Shown: positions 1 to 11,610 of the stretch, one piece after another | How positions within the stretch are numbered: position 1 is the stretch's first letter | Layout: each line of letters starts with the position of its first letter | Assembly (NCBI GenBank): GCA_015680685.1 | Contig: MNCI01007747.1 | Location: forward strand, 1 to 64,000 | Length of the DNA: 64,000 nucleotides | Source of the DNA: Gnetum montanum | Taxonomy: Eukaryota > Streptophyta > Gnetopsida > Gnetales > Gnetaceae | Direction: 5' to 3' | Position numbers and translations under genes: made by a program | Notes under the pieces: generated by a model | Told to the model about the DNA's origin: nothing | Database searches by the model: none | What the model saw: the letters and a program-made list of their open reading frames with translations, nothing else

Positions 1-1554
1 ATAGCAACAACCCACGAACGTTACTTGTGCTACTATTACTAATAGTAGTGAGAGACCTCCTCAACATCAAAGGTGTCCATTCTTTAGACATGACNAAAGG
101 ATGAGAATGTTGAGATTTAGGAGAAGTGTAAGGTACATAAGGCGGTGGCTGTGTTGAGGACATGGGCTGATTTTATTGAGAAGAATAATAATGTGGCGAG
201 ATAGAGTATGTTGACCCAGTCGAGGTAACAAGATGTTGAACTAGATAAGCATTTGGATTCAGATGATACAAAGGGTGTCCCTAGTTTAGGGATGGCTTCC
301 CCCATGACTGGGATTGTTGCCACTGTGATTGAACACAGTATCTTTGTATGAACTCTAGGTGTAACGTGCTTCCTTAGTGCTCATATAAATGTAACAAGAT
401 TGGGCATTGGCCCTTGGGTTGATCATACAGGAAAATGTTGCATTCATACGTATGATTGGTAGTTGAGCTCTTATTTTTCTCATCCCTTCTTTCAAATTGT
501 CTAATGATATTTTATCTTACTTCTTGGGTTGTCAAAACCCTATCTCCAATAATATTGATATATTTGCCATACTTTTTATGCATCCATTCTAGTATCTTAT
601 TGATCTTTGTCTCGATTTCTTCTAATGATTGTTGTATTGGCAAAGATGGTTCTTCCTCCTTGAGATAGGTTGATTTCTCCTTTTTGTGATTATGGACCTC
701 TATTAAGTTGATATTTTGGTCCTGTTGATGCTTTTCAACACTCTTCCATCTTGCCATTTCTCCTTCTTCTTTTGCTACCTACTTAATAAGCTCTTGGAGT
801 TGATGGGTTTGTAGTTTGTATAGTTGAACTTGGGCATACATCCCTAATGTCTCTCTTGTTTAATTATGAAGCCCATCAATGATATGGTACATTAGCCTTT
901 CCTCAGAGAACTCATGGCCTGGATAGTTGTTTAATAGTGCATAATATCTTTCTAAGGCCATGTCCAAGGGTTTATGTTGTGCTTTTTTCCACACTTGGAT
1001 TTGTTTCCTCAAGGCTGACACTCTTGCATAGGTTTGATATCTTTCATTAAAGAGTTCTACCATTGTTCGCCAACATGAAATTGAATTTGGTTTTAACAAT
1101 CTATACCATAATTTTTCTTGGCCAACGAGTGTCATAAGAAAGAGCTTGAGTTTTTTCCAGCCATTATCAATGTTTTTCCATGCATAGGCATCATAGAAGG
1201 CTTGTAAATGTTGTTGCAGATCTAAGTCATAGCCTCCTGGGAAATTGGAAAAGTTGTTTAAATTGAGCCTAGGTAAGTGGCTCTCTTTACGATGCCTACA
1301 GGAGATTCGAACAACCTCTTGTAGTTGCATTAGGCTTGTAGTGGACAATAGGGGTTCATCATCATCAAGTAAGTTATGCTTTCATGCATTGGGATGATGC
1401 TTCCTTCGTTTATGTTTATAAGAAACCCCCTCCTCAGATTGCGTACTCCAATTTTCATTGTCATATAATTTGTTGGTTCTCCAATGAATTGCCTCACTAG
1501 ATTTGGCATTATCGTAGTTTTGTAGGAGAGGCATGGTTGTGAAATTGTGTGCAT
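1..1554 (-). pseudogene. Ty3/gypsy gag remnant, left-edge element
   Basis: The best frame is 860-1348 on the minus strand. It carries a retrotransposon gag domain: a conserved 'NFPGGYDLDLQQHLQAF' stretch, then a tryptophan-rich core (WKKLKLFL, LWYRLL, a W before MVELFNERY) and the 'MYHIIDGL' end typical of plant gypsy capsid. Upstream, 1330-1554 continues the N-terminal part in a shifted frame. Downstream, 512-757 is charged and lysine/glutamate-rich, as in a gag C-terminus before the zinc knuckle, which is not clearly preserved. The reading is broken by frameshifts and stops, so this is a pseudogene. Its position just downstream of a minus-strand LTR and primer site fits a 5' LTR-gag order. 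The rest of the element lies off the left edge. An unknown base is at 95. Confidence 0.8.
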
Positions 1555-1654
1555 TTGTATGTGACTTTCTGTAATTATTTCTTCCTAAAAGATATATCGT
1601 TAATTCCTATACAATGACCTTGTATGATATGACTAATCTAGACAAATAGCACCT

Positions 1655-1672
1655 TCACTAGAAATGGCACCT
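1655..1672 (-). promoter_or_regulatory. Decayed primer-binding site (tRNA-Asp type)
   Basis: Immediately inside the LTR end the minus strand reads AGGTGCCATTTCTAGTGA. The usual plant gypsy primer site complementary to tRNA-Asp is TGGCGCCGTTGCCGGGGA; 11 of 18 positions agree. Two of the differences are CG to TG and CG to CA, as expected from methyl-cytosine decay. It marks the LTR at 1674-2516 as a 5' LTR. The match is weak on its own and is supported mainly by its position. Confidence 0.5.
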
Positions 1673-2412
1673 ATGATGAGTGATGAGGTATCCCTACACT
1701 CAACCATAAGAATACAAGCATTTCATGCACGATCCGGTCAAACTCCGTAGATAGAATAGTTGTAGTATTTAGATAGTTACTCGTAGATCACAATTCGTTG
1801 TCTTCCCACCTAGAATAATATTAGCTTTGTCACGTATGGTTTAGTCCAGAGTGAGATGTATGATGTGTTCCTACACTAATGCTACTCCTGGGGATGATGG
1901 GAAATAAAATCAACTAAGCTAGGAGAGATAGGGTGAGAGAGAGACATTCTAAACTAGCCTAAGTACAATAAGCATCCAGTCCTTAATCATCTGTACACAT
2001 CTTGAACCTTGTGCACGACTACCATTGGGATTACCAAGCGCATGGCCTAGGTAGGCTACTGGGTTACCAGGTAGTCACACTTCAATGCTCATGATTAAGT
2101 CGTACTCATTCCACGTTACTAGGAGATAAGGTAGAGAGATATTAACTAAGTAATAAATAATAATAATGAATAAATAATTAAATTAAGTGGATGCTAAAAT
2201 GATGAAGTAATCTCGATATTTATTGCTAGTCATGTGCCTATCCAAGTACATCATACTCAAATAAGGATATCGTACAATTAGAATCATCACACTGCCAGCA
2301 TGCACTGCAAGAAAGGGTTGAGAGGAAAAATTGACAAAAAGTTTCTACTTTAATACTAAAAACTAATAAAAACTTAAAACTTCCAAAATCCTTACCAAAT
2401 CTACCTACCTCT

Positions 2413-2421
2413 TATTTATAG
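2413..2421 (-). promoter_or_regulatory. TATA box of family-1 LTR copy 1
   Basis: The minus strand reads CTATAAATA here, 92 bp inside the LTR start. The copy at 31370 has the same word at 31455-31463, 86 bp from its start. Conserved spacing in two diverged copies supports a U3 promoter. Confidence 0.6.
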
Positions 2422-2435
2422 ATGAGGAGACAGGC

Positions 2436-2495
2436 TGCAATATCGTGTACGTGATATCGCGTCTAGGCTGTGATATCGCATACGTGATATCACGG
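2436..2495. repeat. GATATC palindromes in the U3 of LTR copy 1
   Basis: Between the LTR end and the TATA box the sequence holds two related near-palindromes built on GATATC and TACGTG, for example TGATATCGCATACGTGATATCA spread over 2470-2491. CpGs are kept here although most of the window has lost them. Palindromes occupy the same place in other family-1 LTRs. Confidence 0.5.
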
Positions 2496-2516
2496 CTAAC
2501 AATTCATGACTCATCA

Positions 2517-2984
2517 CCCTGGTTAGTTAAGCTTCACATATTCCATCCCCTATACATCAAGATATTCACTTGCCCTATCATGAAGGGAAAAGTGTCATTC
2601 GTGGAGACAACGTGTTGCTACCTTTAGTTAACTATGTTAACATTGACCAAGGTTCAGAGTTGGGGTTTTAAGCAGAAACTCCCAATACTTAGACTGGGGT
2701 CACCAACAACAAAGACAACAATGATGTTAGCAATATCAACTCTACAACATGGGATGGGCAATGGAAATGCATGCAGCTTACCATATTGAACAAGAAAGAT
2801 GGTGAGCACAAAATCATGCCAAAGGGACTCATTGATCTATTAAAGATCAAGCAACAAGTTTGTAAAAAATGTCTTATCCCCTTTCTTGTTAAGAATCATT
2901 TGATCACTTTTGCAACATTATATCATGTTTCAATATTGACTCTAACTTTATATGCTATTTCAAGAGCATCTCATACTTGGTAGA
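2517..2984. other. Intergenic stretch, no gene seen
   Basis: This stretch lies between the outer edge of the family-1 LTR and the minisatellite. An open frame of about 70 codons at 2771-2983 has no recognisable domain and I do not call it a gene. Confidence 0.4.
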
Positions 2985-3715
2985 AAACATATGGACCATG
3001 GCCCTCTAAGGCCAAAAACTGGCAACATATAGCTTGCCAAAGCCTAAAAGTGGCAACCCATGGCCTGCCAAGGCTTAAAACTAGCAACAAATGGCTTGCC
3101 AAGGTCTAAAACTAACAATAAATGACCTGCTAAGGTCCAAAATTAACATAATCATAGCCCACTAAGGCCTAAAACTATCATCACCATAGCCTGCTAAGGC
3201 CTAAAACTAACACCACTACAACTTGCCAAGGCCTAAAACTAGCAACATATAGCTTGTCAAGGCCTAAAACTAGCAACTAATGGCCTGTTAAGACCTAAAA
3301 TTGGCAACCCATCGCCCACCAAGGCCTAAAACTGGCAACCAATGGCCTGCTAGGGCTTAAAACTGGTAACACATGACCTACCAAGGCCTAAAACTGGCAA
3401 TGCAATGGCTTGCTAGGGTCTAAAACTAGCAATGCAATGGCTTGCCAAGGCCTAAAACTCATAACCCATGGTCCACTAAGGCCTAAAACTGGCAAAACAA
3501 GAACTTGTCAAGGCCTAAAACTAGTAGCCCATGGCCCACCAAGGCCTAAAACTAGCAACCAATGACCTGCAAAGGCCTAAAATTGGCAATCCATGGCCCA
3601 CTAATGCCTAAAATTGGCAAAACAATGGTCCACCAAACCCTAAAACTAGCAACATGTGACCTGCTAGGGCCTAAGATTGGTAGCCTACTAAGGCCTAAAA
3701 CTAGTACACTTGTGA
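2985..3715. repeat. 31-bp minisatellite, about 23 units
   Basis: A short unit with the core AAGGCCTAAAACTAGCAACC, followed by a variable 'AATGGCCTGCC' part, repeats head to tail. Successive cores start at 3196, 3228, 3259, 3290 and 3321, giving a period of 31-32 bp. Units differ by several substitutions, so the array is old. A shorter, more degenerate array of the same unit is at 63590-63720, next to gypsy gag-protease sequence. The unit is not a CRISPR repeat: there are no unique spacers between identical repeats. Confidence 0.9.
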
Positions 3716-4440
3716 CCTTTCTTCTCACATTGGTTGCATTTTGAACTTTATTACCAAAATTTTATTTCATAGCCTTACTTGCAACCTTAAAGCAAAATAT
3801 AAAAAATATATAATATAAAAAAACTTAAAATTTTAAAGAAAATAGTAGCCATAGAATACATCACCCAACAATAACTCCACTAGAATCATGGTCCTTCTGG
3901 ATGGTGGTGGAACATTGAAAAGTTCGAAAAGCGGGCTCATGGCAAAGCCTCCACAAATTGCCGTCATAATAATAGGTTATGCAGGCTAAATGATTGATAA
4001 AATGCTGTTTAAAGGTCGATGCCTGTCAAGCTATTTATCCTCCATGAAACGTCATATAAATTTAGTTCATTTATCCCACAACATAGGCAGTTGGTACTGC
4101 ACACAGCAGAAGTGGACTAAGAAAGATGCTAATCGCGTTAATATACATCCCACCAACGTTTATTTGATAGAGATCTTTTGATATGACTCGAACCAAATCC
4201 TGTGAGAAGGTGCAGCAGGATATGTAATCAGGATTTTGATAGCTGACATTTTACCAAATTTCTGGAAAATAAAATGAATTGCAGATGTTCCATCTTACAA
4301 CCGTAAATTTAGATGGTCCGTCAAAATTTATAGTATAGGTTAATGTTGGCTTCACCTTAACTGCACAGCTTGAGAGCCGGCGCACTTAAATGAGTGAAAG
4401 AAATCCTGGTGAAAAGAAAAAGAGAAAAATAAAAAAATAA
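3716..4440. other. Non-coding stretch with scattered CpGs
   Basis: After an A-rich segment (3780-3840) that resembles the sequence after the other minisatellite (63860-63920), the base composition becomes less AT-rich and CpG-containing words reappear. A 34-codon open stretch from the ATG at 3888 to the stop at 3987 reads MVLLDGGGTLKSSKSGLMAK and onward. I cannot name it and no clear splice sites support it. Confidence 0.3.
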
Positions 4441-4830
4441 TTATTATGAAAGTTAAAATAATTGCGTGGCCCTGCCCAGGCCACCGTCGCCTTTAGGGCC
4501 GTCCTTCTGTCTGCCCGCACGGCCATTTACCGCAGCTGCGTCCTCCTCATTGCTGTGTACAACCTCGTCACCGCTGCCGTTGATATCCTCCTGCAACACG
4601 CCGCACCTTTCCGCAGTCATCCACACGCTACTTCAAACCAACTCACACGCTATCCATCGTATGCCATCGTGTGAGCGGGCTTTAACAAAATTTCACTCCA
4701 GCTTCAACCAGCACCCAACGATGTCGGTTCCGAAACCTCAAAACCGAGAGACATTTTGTTCCATACGACGGACGGACAGGTCTCGACGCCCAGCGTGTGG
4801 GGTAGTGCACTAAGACTTTCAATAAGTTTT
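4441..4830 (+). other. CpG-rich, GC-rich patch of unknown origin
   Basis: About 350 bp is far richer in GC and CpG than its surroundings. Two overlapping plus-strand frames stay open (roughly 4462-4674 and 4466-4813), but neither begins with ATG. One is alanine/serine/proline-rich; the other has a hydrophobic run (VLLIAVYNLVTAAVDILL). This could be a gene or promoter fragment carried by a transposon, a recently inserted low-copy sequence, or a protected CpG island. I cannot choose between these. Confidence 0.35.
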
Positions 4831-6866
4831 CAATACTTAAAATTTGTCCAAAATTCCACTAGTGTGACGTAAAAAGCCCAAAGTGAGAGACGAACTAAAC
4901 TCTACTCCTTTTTAGCAAGGAAAGGTTGAGGTACAGCTCGACACGATGGGATCGTGTGATCCTCACACCATCGAACTTCAAAGCAAAAATTACATATTAA
5001 TTTACCGAGGGTTCCACATAGCGTGGGGGTGAAAAGTTCGGCAGAAAGACCTTTTAAGCAATTAGCCCACACGATGGGTTACCAGTCCCACATGATGGGC
5101 TACACTAGTTGGCGTGTGGGCTCCGTGTGTAGAGTTCTAACAGATCAAAACCTAGTTTAAACTTGCCAATCCATAGCTCAAAGTGGTCAAATAAGCCACA
5201 TGATAGCCCTGCATAGCCTAGAGTTGGTCAAACTGAGGCAAACAAGCCTCAAACTTGGTGAGAACTCTTCACACACCAAGGATCTAGGTCCCAAACACTG
5301 TGATGGCAATCTGGTTACACATACACTATGGTAACAGTCCCCAAATGTTGAGAGTTCCCTATTCTAGCCTTGTTAAGTGTTTAACCAACATAAAGCTAGT
5401 TTCCAAATAGCTTACAATTAGTTCACACAAGTTTTGGCCTATTTTAATTAGTTTTATTATATTTTTACTTATTTTAACAATTTATAGCCTACTTTTTCTA
5501 AATTTTTGCTTTTTCTGACCATTTATGGCCTATTGTCACTAGATTTTACATTGTTTTGACCATGTTTTTACTTTTTTTTCTGCCTAATTTTACCTTACTT
5601 TGCCTTGTAGTGATTCTACCTTACCTTGTTTAGACTTTTGTTAATTCTTTTTGGCCTTGTTGGGATTTATTCTATAATATTTTGCATTATTCTAGCATTG
5701 TTTAATGATTTTATCATGTAGATGCCACTTCATGTGCTTGGGTTAACATGCAAGATTAAACTACCAAGATGAGGAAGCAATCCACCTAGCCTTTGAGTCA
5801 AAGTAGATCCTTATGGTGTTGCTTAGCCATGTTACCCTTGGATGTCTAAATCGACACCCTATAAGCATTTGATCATGTAGCCTTAATGCCTTTGAATGGC
5901 CTAATTGTCATTGACCTTGAAGCTAGAAACACCAATAAAAAGTCCTTGGTTAAATTCCCCATTTAAAACCATGATGGTAACGAGAAGATGCATGAAACCA
6001 AGATCCTTATCAAAACCTAGCTTGCTCAAGACATCATCAAATGCTTGCAAGGTGACATTAAAGCCTTCACATAGCCTTAATTACGTCTAATGATTAACAT
6101 GTTTTGTTTTAGTATTATTTTCCTTTGTCTACAAGTTTGAATGAGTACAAATGGCATTGATAAATCTTGTGGCCTATAGCAAGTGAGCTTGAATGACCTC
6201 ACATCTCTTTTGGCATCTCAAAGACTATGAACCTTTTACAAATTTGTTAAATAGAATACAACCCTCTTTTGTATCTACTGATTGTAAACAATTATAGCCT
6301 ATGTCTACTTGCTGACTCATGTAGACTTATGCAACTTCCTGTAACCACATGTACTCTTTGACTATTTTATTTTTCTCTTAGAGTAATGTTTATAGAATGA
6401 AGCTTGAAGTCACTGCAAAGGTGTAACTTATTGTAATAGTGAGTTACCACATAACCTCAATGCACAAGATGTAGTTAGCGTATTCAATCTTGCCAATAGT
6501 GCTTACCTCATATCACTTCTATCACCCCCTATCCATAGCCACTCCCCATAGCCAAATCATAGCCTTCCATACCATTTTAACACTAGAAACCTATGTTTGA
6601 CATTCATGCACCATGGCCTTGTTCAAGTTTACTAAATGTAGCATATATCATTTAGCAAGAAAGCAAAAATCTAGTCCATTGAATATAACACATCACATCC
6701 AATGGAGAGTCAAAAGCCAAGTTTACTTAATGTAACACATCTCATTTAGTGAGAAAGAAAAGTTTTACTTCCCCCCTCAAAAAGAAAAAAAAAAGGAAAA
6801 AATGCAAAGGAAGCAAAGAGGGCAATGTAGCCTTTAGATAAGTAAGTTAGAAAGAGATAGAGAGAG
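4831..6866. other. AT-rich non-coding region with CACACGATGGG words
   Basis: Between 4920 and 5130 the word CACGATGGG or CACACGATGGG recurs, as it does in the tandem repeat at 7655-7875, so both probably belong to one element. From 5400 to 5700 the sequence is T-rich with repeated 'TTATGGCCTA' words like those near 60140 and 63540. The stretch 5880-6070 stays partly open (VIDLEARNTNKKSLVKFPI), but I cannot assign it. A degenerate repeat with a 94-bp offset starts at 6624 and 6718. Read overall as transposon-derived. Confidence 0.35.
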
Positions 6867-7022
6867 AGTCAAATGGCCAAAGAAGCTTTATCACAAAGTG
6901 TTGGTTGCTCCTCACATTATCAAGTAACTAGCACTTCATAGCATAGTCAAATGGCCAAAGAAGCCTTATCACAAAGTGTTGGTTGCTTCTCACATTATCA
7001 AGTAACTAGCACTCCATAGCAT
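6867..7022. repeat. 78-bp tandem duplication
   Basis: Two adjacent copies begin with AGTCAAATGGCCAAAGAAGC at 6867 and 6945. They differ at only a few positions, so this duplication is much younger than the sequence around it. No coding frame runs through it. Confidence 0.9.
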
Positions 7023-7654
7023 GAAGACTTCTTTAGTTAGCAAGCATGTCACTACCTTTCCAATAGCCATGATGTCAACATTTGAAATTCCTTGTTAACC
7101 TCTATCCCTAAGAACCAATGCAATCTTTATCTCATCCTAAGCTCTATTGTGACATTATCTCATCATTATGAGCACTTCTTGGCATGGTTCGATAGCTATA
7201 GAATCAAGCATGGAGGGGAAATGTTGGTCATGCATCCGTGGTAGTGTTTCATATTATTTGTTGATGTTTTTTGGGTCAATCCTCAAAACATCAATAAAGG
7301 GAAAATGAAACACCTCAAGGAAAATTTTGTGTTGCAATGTAAAAGCTTGTAGCCCAAATTTCCATTGTATTTTGGTAAACATAAAGGCAAATACAATTGC
7401 CTTATTTTTCCAAAGATCCTATATTATGGCCATGTACCAATAGTTCCAACAAACTTCTCAATGTAAACATGAGATTTGCAATCCATAGGCTACGAATCCC
7501 ATGCATCTCAACTTATGAAGATCAAAAATACTTCATAGACCATAAATTTCACATACTCTAGCTTATGTAAGGATAAACAATGTTCCACAAGCTACAAATT
7601 CTATGTATGCTAGCTTGTGGTAGCTAAAGAGGCTTCATAGGTTATGAAAATTTG

Positions 7655-7875
7655 ATATTTTTACCTCATACGATGGACACCTCAACCCCACATAATGGGT
7701 AGCATATGAGCCCAACATGTGAGACTTGGGCATCGTCACACGATGGGTGATGCAACCCCACACAATGGGTAGCATAGGAGCCCCACATGTGGGACTTAGG
7801 AAGCTCCCCACGATGGGTGGTGCAACCCCACACAATGGATAGTCTATTCTCACATGATGGGCCTTGTGTGAAATC
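7655..7875. repeat. 70-bp tandem repeat, about three units
   Basis: The word AACCCCACA(C/T)AATGG starts at 7684, 7754 and 7824, an exact 70-bp spacing. Each unit also carries CACATGTG(G/A)GACTT and CACGATGGGTG. The third unit is truncated. The CACGATGGG word links this array to 4920-5130. Confidence 0.85.
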
Positions 7876-9290
7876 AGCACGTGGGATCTAGTTCGATGGT
7901 TTGTGTAGGACACACTCTACTAGCTACACCAAATTTCAACATACACATTGATTTTCTCAAGCTTTCAAGCTTTGATCTGTACTCTCAAACCCTCTTATTC
8001 TCACATTTGTTGAAATTCATTTTATTTACCCTCAGATTCAATGTTGTGATCTTGTTTTATATAATTTTATTACAATTTTATCTGCATTTAAACAAAATTA
8101 GTAACAAACTTTTAAATTCACTAGGTGATCAACAAGACCTTCTAGGGTGCTTTGGATCTATTTTGAGGCCCATGGATCTATGAGTTAAAAATTCTTTTAT
8201 GCTATCTTCTAGTTTTCCAACACCAAAATTTTCCAAGCATTATCCATTTTTGGATTTGTCAAATATGTATTTCCAGTCTTCACTTGTTGAACTAAATCAT
8301 GACAATAGCATGCAATCATTAACCATGGCTCCAGGTGACTCTTTTGTGGAGAAGTTGCAACCAATTGAGCATAACACTAGTCTTGATACATGGCCATGTT
8401 GGTAGCTGGAGAATGATGAACAATTAAATTTTTCAATTCTAGAAATTAGAAATTTTGGCAGTAGGAGAATGAATAAGTTAATTAAATTTGCATGTACAAT
8501 ATATTACTTATGTCTCATGTGCTCAAATGTAGGTTGTTGCATGAAAATGTGCTATTCATTCTAAACTTTATATATTGTATAGTCATCATACTTGTTGTTT
8601 ATGAGAAATTTTGAGCCATTTACTTACTTTAGCTCTTACATGATTAGATCCCATTTATGCTTTATTAATTGTGCTTCATAAATAATAAGAAATAGGAGTA
8701 GATAAATACTATCTTTGAATTAAAGTCTTACTAATATTTAAATAAAAATATTTATTCTCTTCAACATATTTCCAAAGTTTTTGAAATATGGTTTATTTCA
8801 CTAATTTGCAAATAAATAATGTTCTGTTGAATATTCCATTTATTAAGCTATAAACCTCCCTTATGAAACCATCATTTATCTTGGTTTCAATCATGGCTAT
8901 TATGGTGTAGCTTTTTAATCATTTAATCCAATATGTAGGAATCACATCCCCTCTCTGAACATTTCCATAGATTTTGTTAACAACATCAAGCATGCCTAAC
9001 TTATCTCTAATGTTACCTTATTTAATTTTCTTTCTTTTGTACCATATTGTGATCCATGATCTTTGTTCAACCCCATATGATTCAATTTACAAATAAAATC
9101 AATTTATCCATATGATGGTAGTCTTAGTGATTTTGCACAAGGAGCTTTGTAAACATTTTTGATGAAATGTATTAGAAAATGAAGCATCTTTGTAACTATA
9201 AAGAACATTTTAGTTGGAAGGACTTCATTAAAGGAAAAAGGAGGGGAAGGAGAGGAGCATTCTTAAACTAGATGACTATATGCACTATGA
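7876..9290. other. AT-rich region without recognisable genes
   Basis: The part at 8040-8160 resembles 58850-58950 (short words 'CTAGGTGATCAACAAGACC' versus 'CTAGTTGATTTGTCAAACC', both followed by 'CTAGGGT'), suggesting a shared LTR or leader. An open frame at 8199-8405 has no domain I know. The rest is AT-rich filler. Confidence 0.3.
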
Positions 9291-9294
9291 AATC

Positions 9295-9400
9295 CTTAAT
9301 AAAGTGAGAGCCTAGTGGTAAGACTCATTTAGGAAATTGCAACTTAGGGATCAGATTTTGGTATGAGATATTGAGTTATAAGGTTATAATTTGATTATAT
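9295..9400 (+). repeat. Possible tRNA-derived SINE fragment
   Basis: AGCCTAGTGGTAAGACTC at about 9306 fits a pol III A box of the kind seen in tRNA-derived SINEs. A weak B-box-like word (GGATCAGATTTTG) follows about 40 bp later. No poly(A) tail or target duplication was found, so this is a tentative call. Confidence 0.25.
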
Positions 9401-9519
9401 GTATCTAGGGTAAATACTAGTAAAAAATATTCCACATTCAAACACCTACCTAATTATATGTGCCCTGATGATATATACATAGCCAAACCACAAATTTCAT
9501 AGAACCTAGGTAGATCTTT

Positions 9520-11610
9520 TATTACTAAGTGCTAATCAAAGAGTAGCAAAAAGGCTAGAGAAAAGTTCCAAATTGAACACTTATCCCAATAAATAAAGTA
9601 TTTATGAAAGAAAAATAGATAGAGAGTGTTTAAGATAGGTTAGATACTAGAATGGCTAACCTACATCCATTGTAGAATTGTACCTAAATCCAAGGAGGCA
9701 AAGTAATTTTATTAATCTAAAATAAATTATAAAGAATCCTTTACAATCTTGGATTGAGCATAACCACTAACTCCAATGTTGCATAAATTTTTTTTTTGTA
9801 GCCAAAAGGAACAAGAAAATACTCTACCTTGTCTCAACATAGAGACTTAAGAGTTACCAAGCTTTTTGAAAAAGCAAAAATAGAGCTTTTATAGAGAGAG
9901 AGAAAAAAAAGAGAGAGATTAAGAAGAAGAGAAGAATAGAGGAAGATGAAATTCAAAAAAATTTATATCTATTTATAGAGCCATTCTTCAAGATTTTACT
10001 CATACATTGGAGAAGTATGAGAGAGAAGAAATTATAGCAATCACTAATCCATTGAGAAGAGTAGCTATAGAAGAAGAATCTATATCTATTACATCTTAGC
10101 CTTCATTACTACTTTTGGTATGAGCTTGAAGTGTGCATTGAAAGCTTGATAAAAGAGGAAGAAATCCATCATTTCATCTTTAACACTAATAGTCACTACT
10201 TTCCCATAAAAATATTTTTGTCTTAGCTTACATAAGGAACAACTACTCATCTGGCTTCATCTATCTACCCCTATTCTTTTTCATTAATATGCCTCAAGTA
10301 ACATCTTCAATAATATAAAATTTATTTTCTTTGTATAATGGCTATCTGTAATATGAGGATTTCTATATTTTTGAGCTTTCTTTCATGATGCTTTTGGAGA
10401 AGATAGGCTTTTACTATAAATATTATTTCTATCTTACAACCCATTACCTTCTTTTATTATTATAGTTGTAGATTATAACACTTAGTTCTTTTATTCTCTA
10501 AACATTATAATGCCTCTTTTTTTTTACATTACATAGTGTTTTTTTAATGTATCTAGTATAGAACTAAAATATAGTTCTAAATGATCTTAACATTTAGAGA
10601 GATTTATGTCCAACTTATATTCTTTGCAATGATCTTTCCTTCTACTTAGGCTGACATGGTAGTGAGTTCTTTAAAGAAAAAAAATCTTTTATATTTTTCT
10701 CATGCTCACAACTTTTTCATTCTTTTAAAAAAATAAATTTTCTTATGCATGTGAGAAATAAAAGTGTTGATGTGGTGGAACTATTTGGTGATCTTTGTAG
10801 AACCAAAAACTAATTCAAAGATTGATTCTATGAGTTGATGTGGCAATGGATCTAGTAGAATCAGAAAATTATTCTAAAGTGTTTTTTAGAAAATAAACTA
10901 GCTTTTTAACTAAGCTAGCATGTGTGGAAGAAAAGCATTGACATGATAAAAGAATTTTCACAAGTCCTTGTAGAATCAAAAAATGGTTCTACTAGCTGAT
11001 TCTACAAGCTAAACTAGATTAAAATTCTTTTTGTGCACATAATCTAAAATGTTTAGCTTAGACCCACTAAATCCTTTGGGTAACAATGTGTAAACAGAAT
11101 CAAATTGAAAAAGCTAATGTGACATGGAGAAGTTGTTAATAGCTTAAGCTCTTGTAGAACAAAAAAGTGATTTTAATGCCTAGTTCTACAAGTTGATTTG
11201 GTGCTTCAATGTTGTTTAATGCTAGTGCATTTGTAAAATCAAAAAGTGGTTCTAAAGCTAATGTTGAGCTAGATAAAAAAATTATACTATTTGATGTTCA
11301 ACTAAATTAATAATATGAAAGTGCTTGTGATGATAAGCTGGTACAACCTTTTTGGGTAGGCTTTGTAGAACCAAAAATTAGATCTAAGGCTTTATGCCTA
11401 TACTAGAAGTTTATGTAGCAAAGAGAAGCCATTAAAAGCATAAGCTCTTATAGAACCAAAATATGCTTTTGCTAGCTAGTTCTACATGCTGATGTGGCAT
11501 GAATAAGTTGTGCAAAAGAAGAGAAAAAACCTTTCCTAAAAATAAGGATAAAATCTCAAATCCATGAAAATAGAAGCTCCATTGCAAAGCCAAACTTGGA
11601 ACCAAGCTCA
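9520..11610 (-). mobile_element. 3' LTR of the Sirevirus-like copia element
   Basis: This block aligns in the same orientation with 17405-19575 over roughly 2 kb; the words around 9590 (CCAATAAATAAAGTA) match those at 17547, and those around 11575 (AAATAGAAGCTCCA) match 19528. Two such direct repeats flank minus-strand copia genes, so they are LTRs. Exact ends are uncertain because both copies are decayed. The lower end lacks the 'AAGAGTGGAAGGGGGTGAGA' segment seen at 17440. The LTR contains many short inverted motifs (TAGAACC...GGTTCTA). Confidence 0.75.
10790..11500. repeat. Cluster of TAGAACC / GGTTCTA inverted motifs in the LTR
   Basis: At least seven degenerate copies of a module resembling TTGTAGAACCAAAAAATGGTTCTAC are spread through the LTR. 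Each can fold because TAGAACC and GGTTCTA are complementary. The matching region of the other LTR (18820-19460) has the same modules in the same order, so they predate the insertion. Confidence 0.7.

Larger units (their letters stand above)
1674..2516 (-). mobile_element. Family-1 LTR, copy 1 (5' LTR)
   Basis: Read on the minus strand, this 843-bp block ends in CTCATCA. At its other end the plus strand reads TCATGACTCATCA, matching the TGATGAGTCATCA start of the copy at 31370. It aligns over most of its length with the plus-strand copies at 24505-25300 and 31370-32219, for example 'GTCACGTATGGTTTAGTCCA' here and its reverse complement near 25140. A TATA box lies 92 bp from the 5' end. The gag remnant follows on the same strand, so this is read as the 5' LTR of the left-edge gypsy element. 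The terminal TG...CA and the similar lengths (843 and 850 bp) support the boundaries. Confidence 0.85.

Noticed and set aside
2985-3715. Possible CRISPR-like array
   Set aside because: Units are contiguous and degenerate with no distinct spacers, and the context is eukaryotic.
4462-4813. Protein-coding gene in the CpG-rich patch
   Set aside because: No ATG, no splice sites and no recognised domain; reported only as a composition anomaly.
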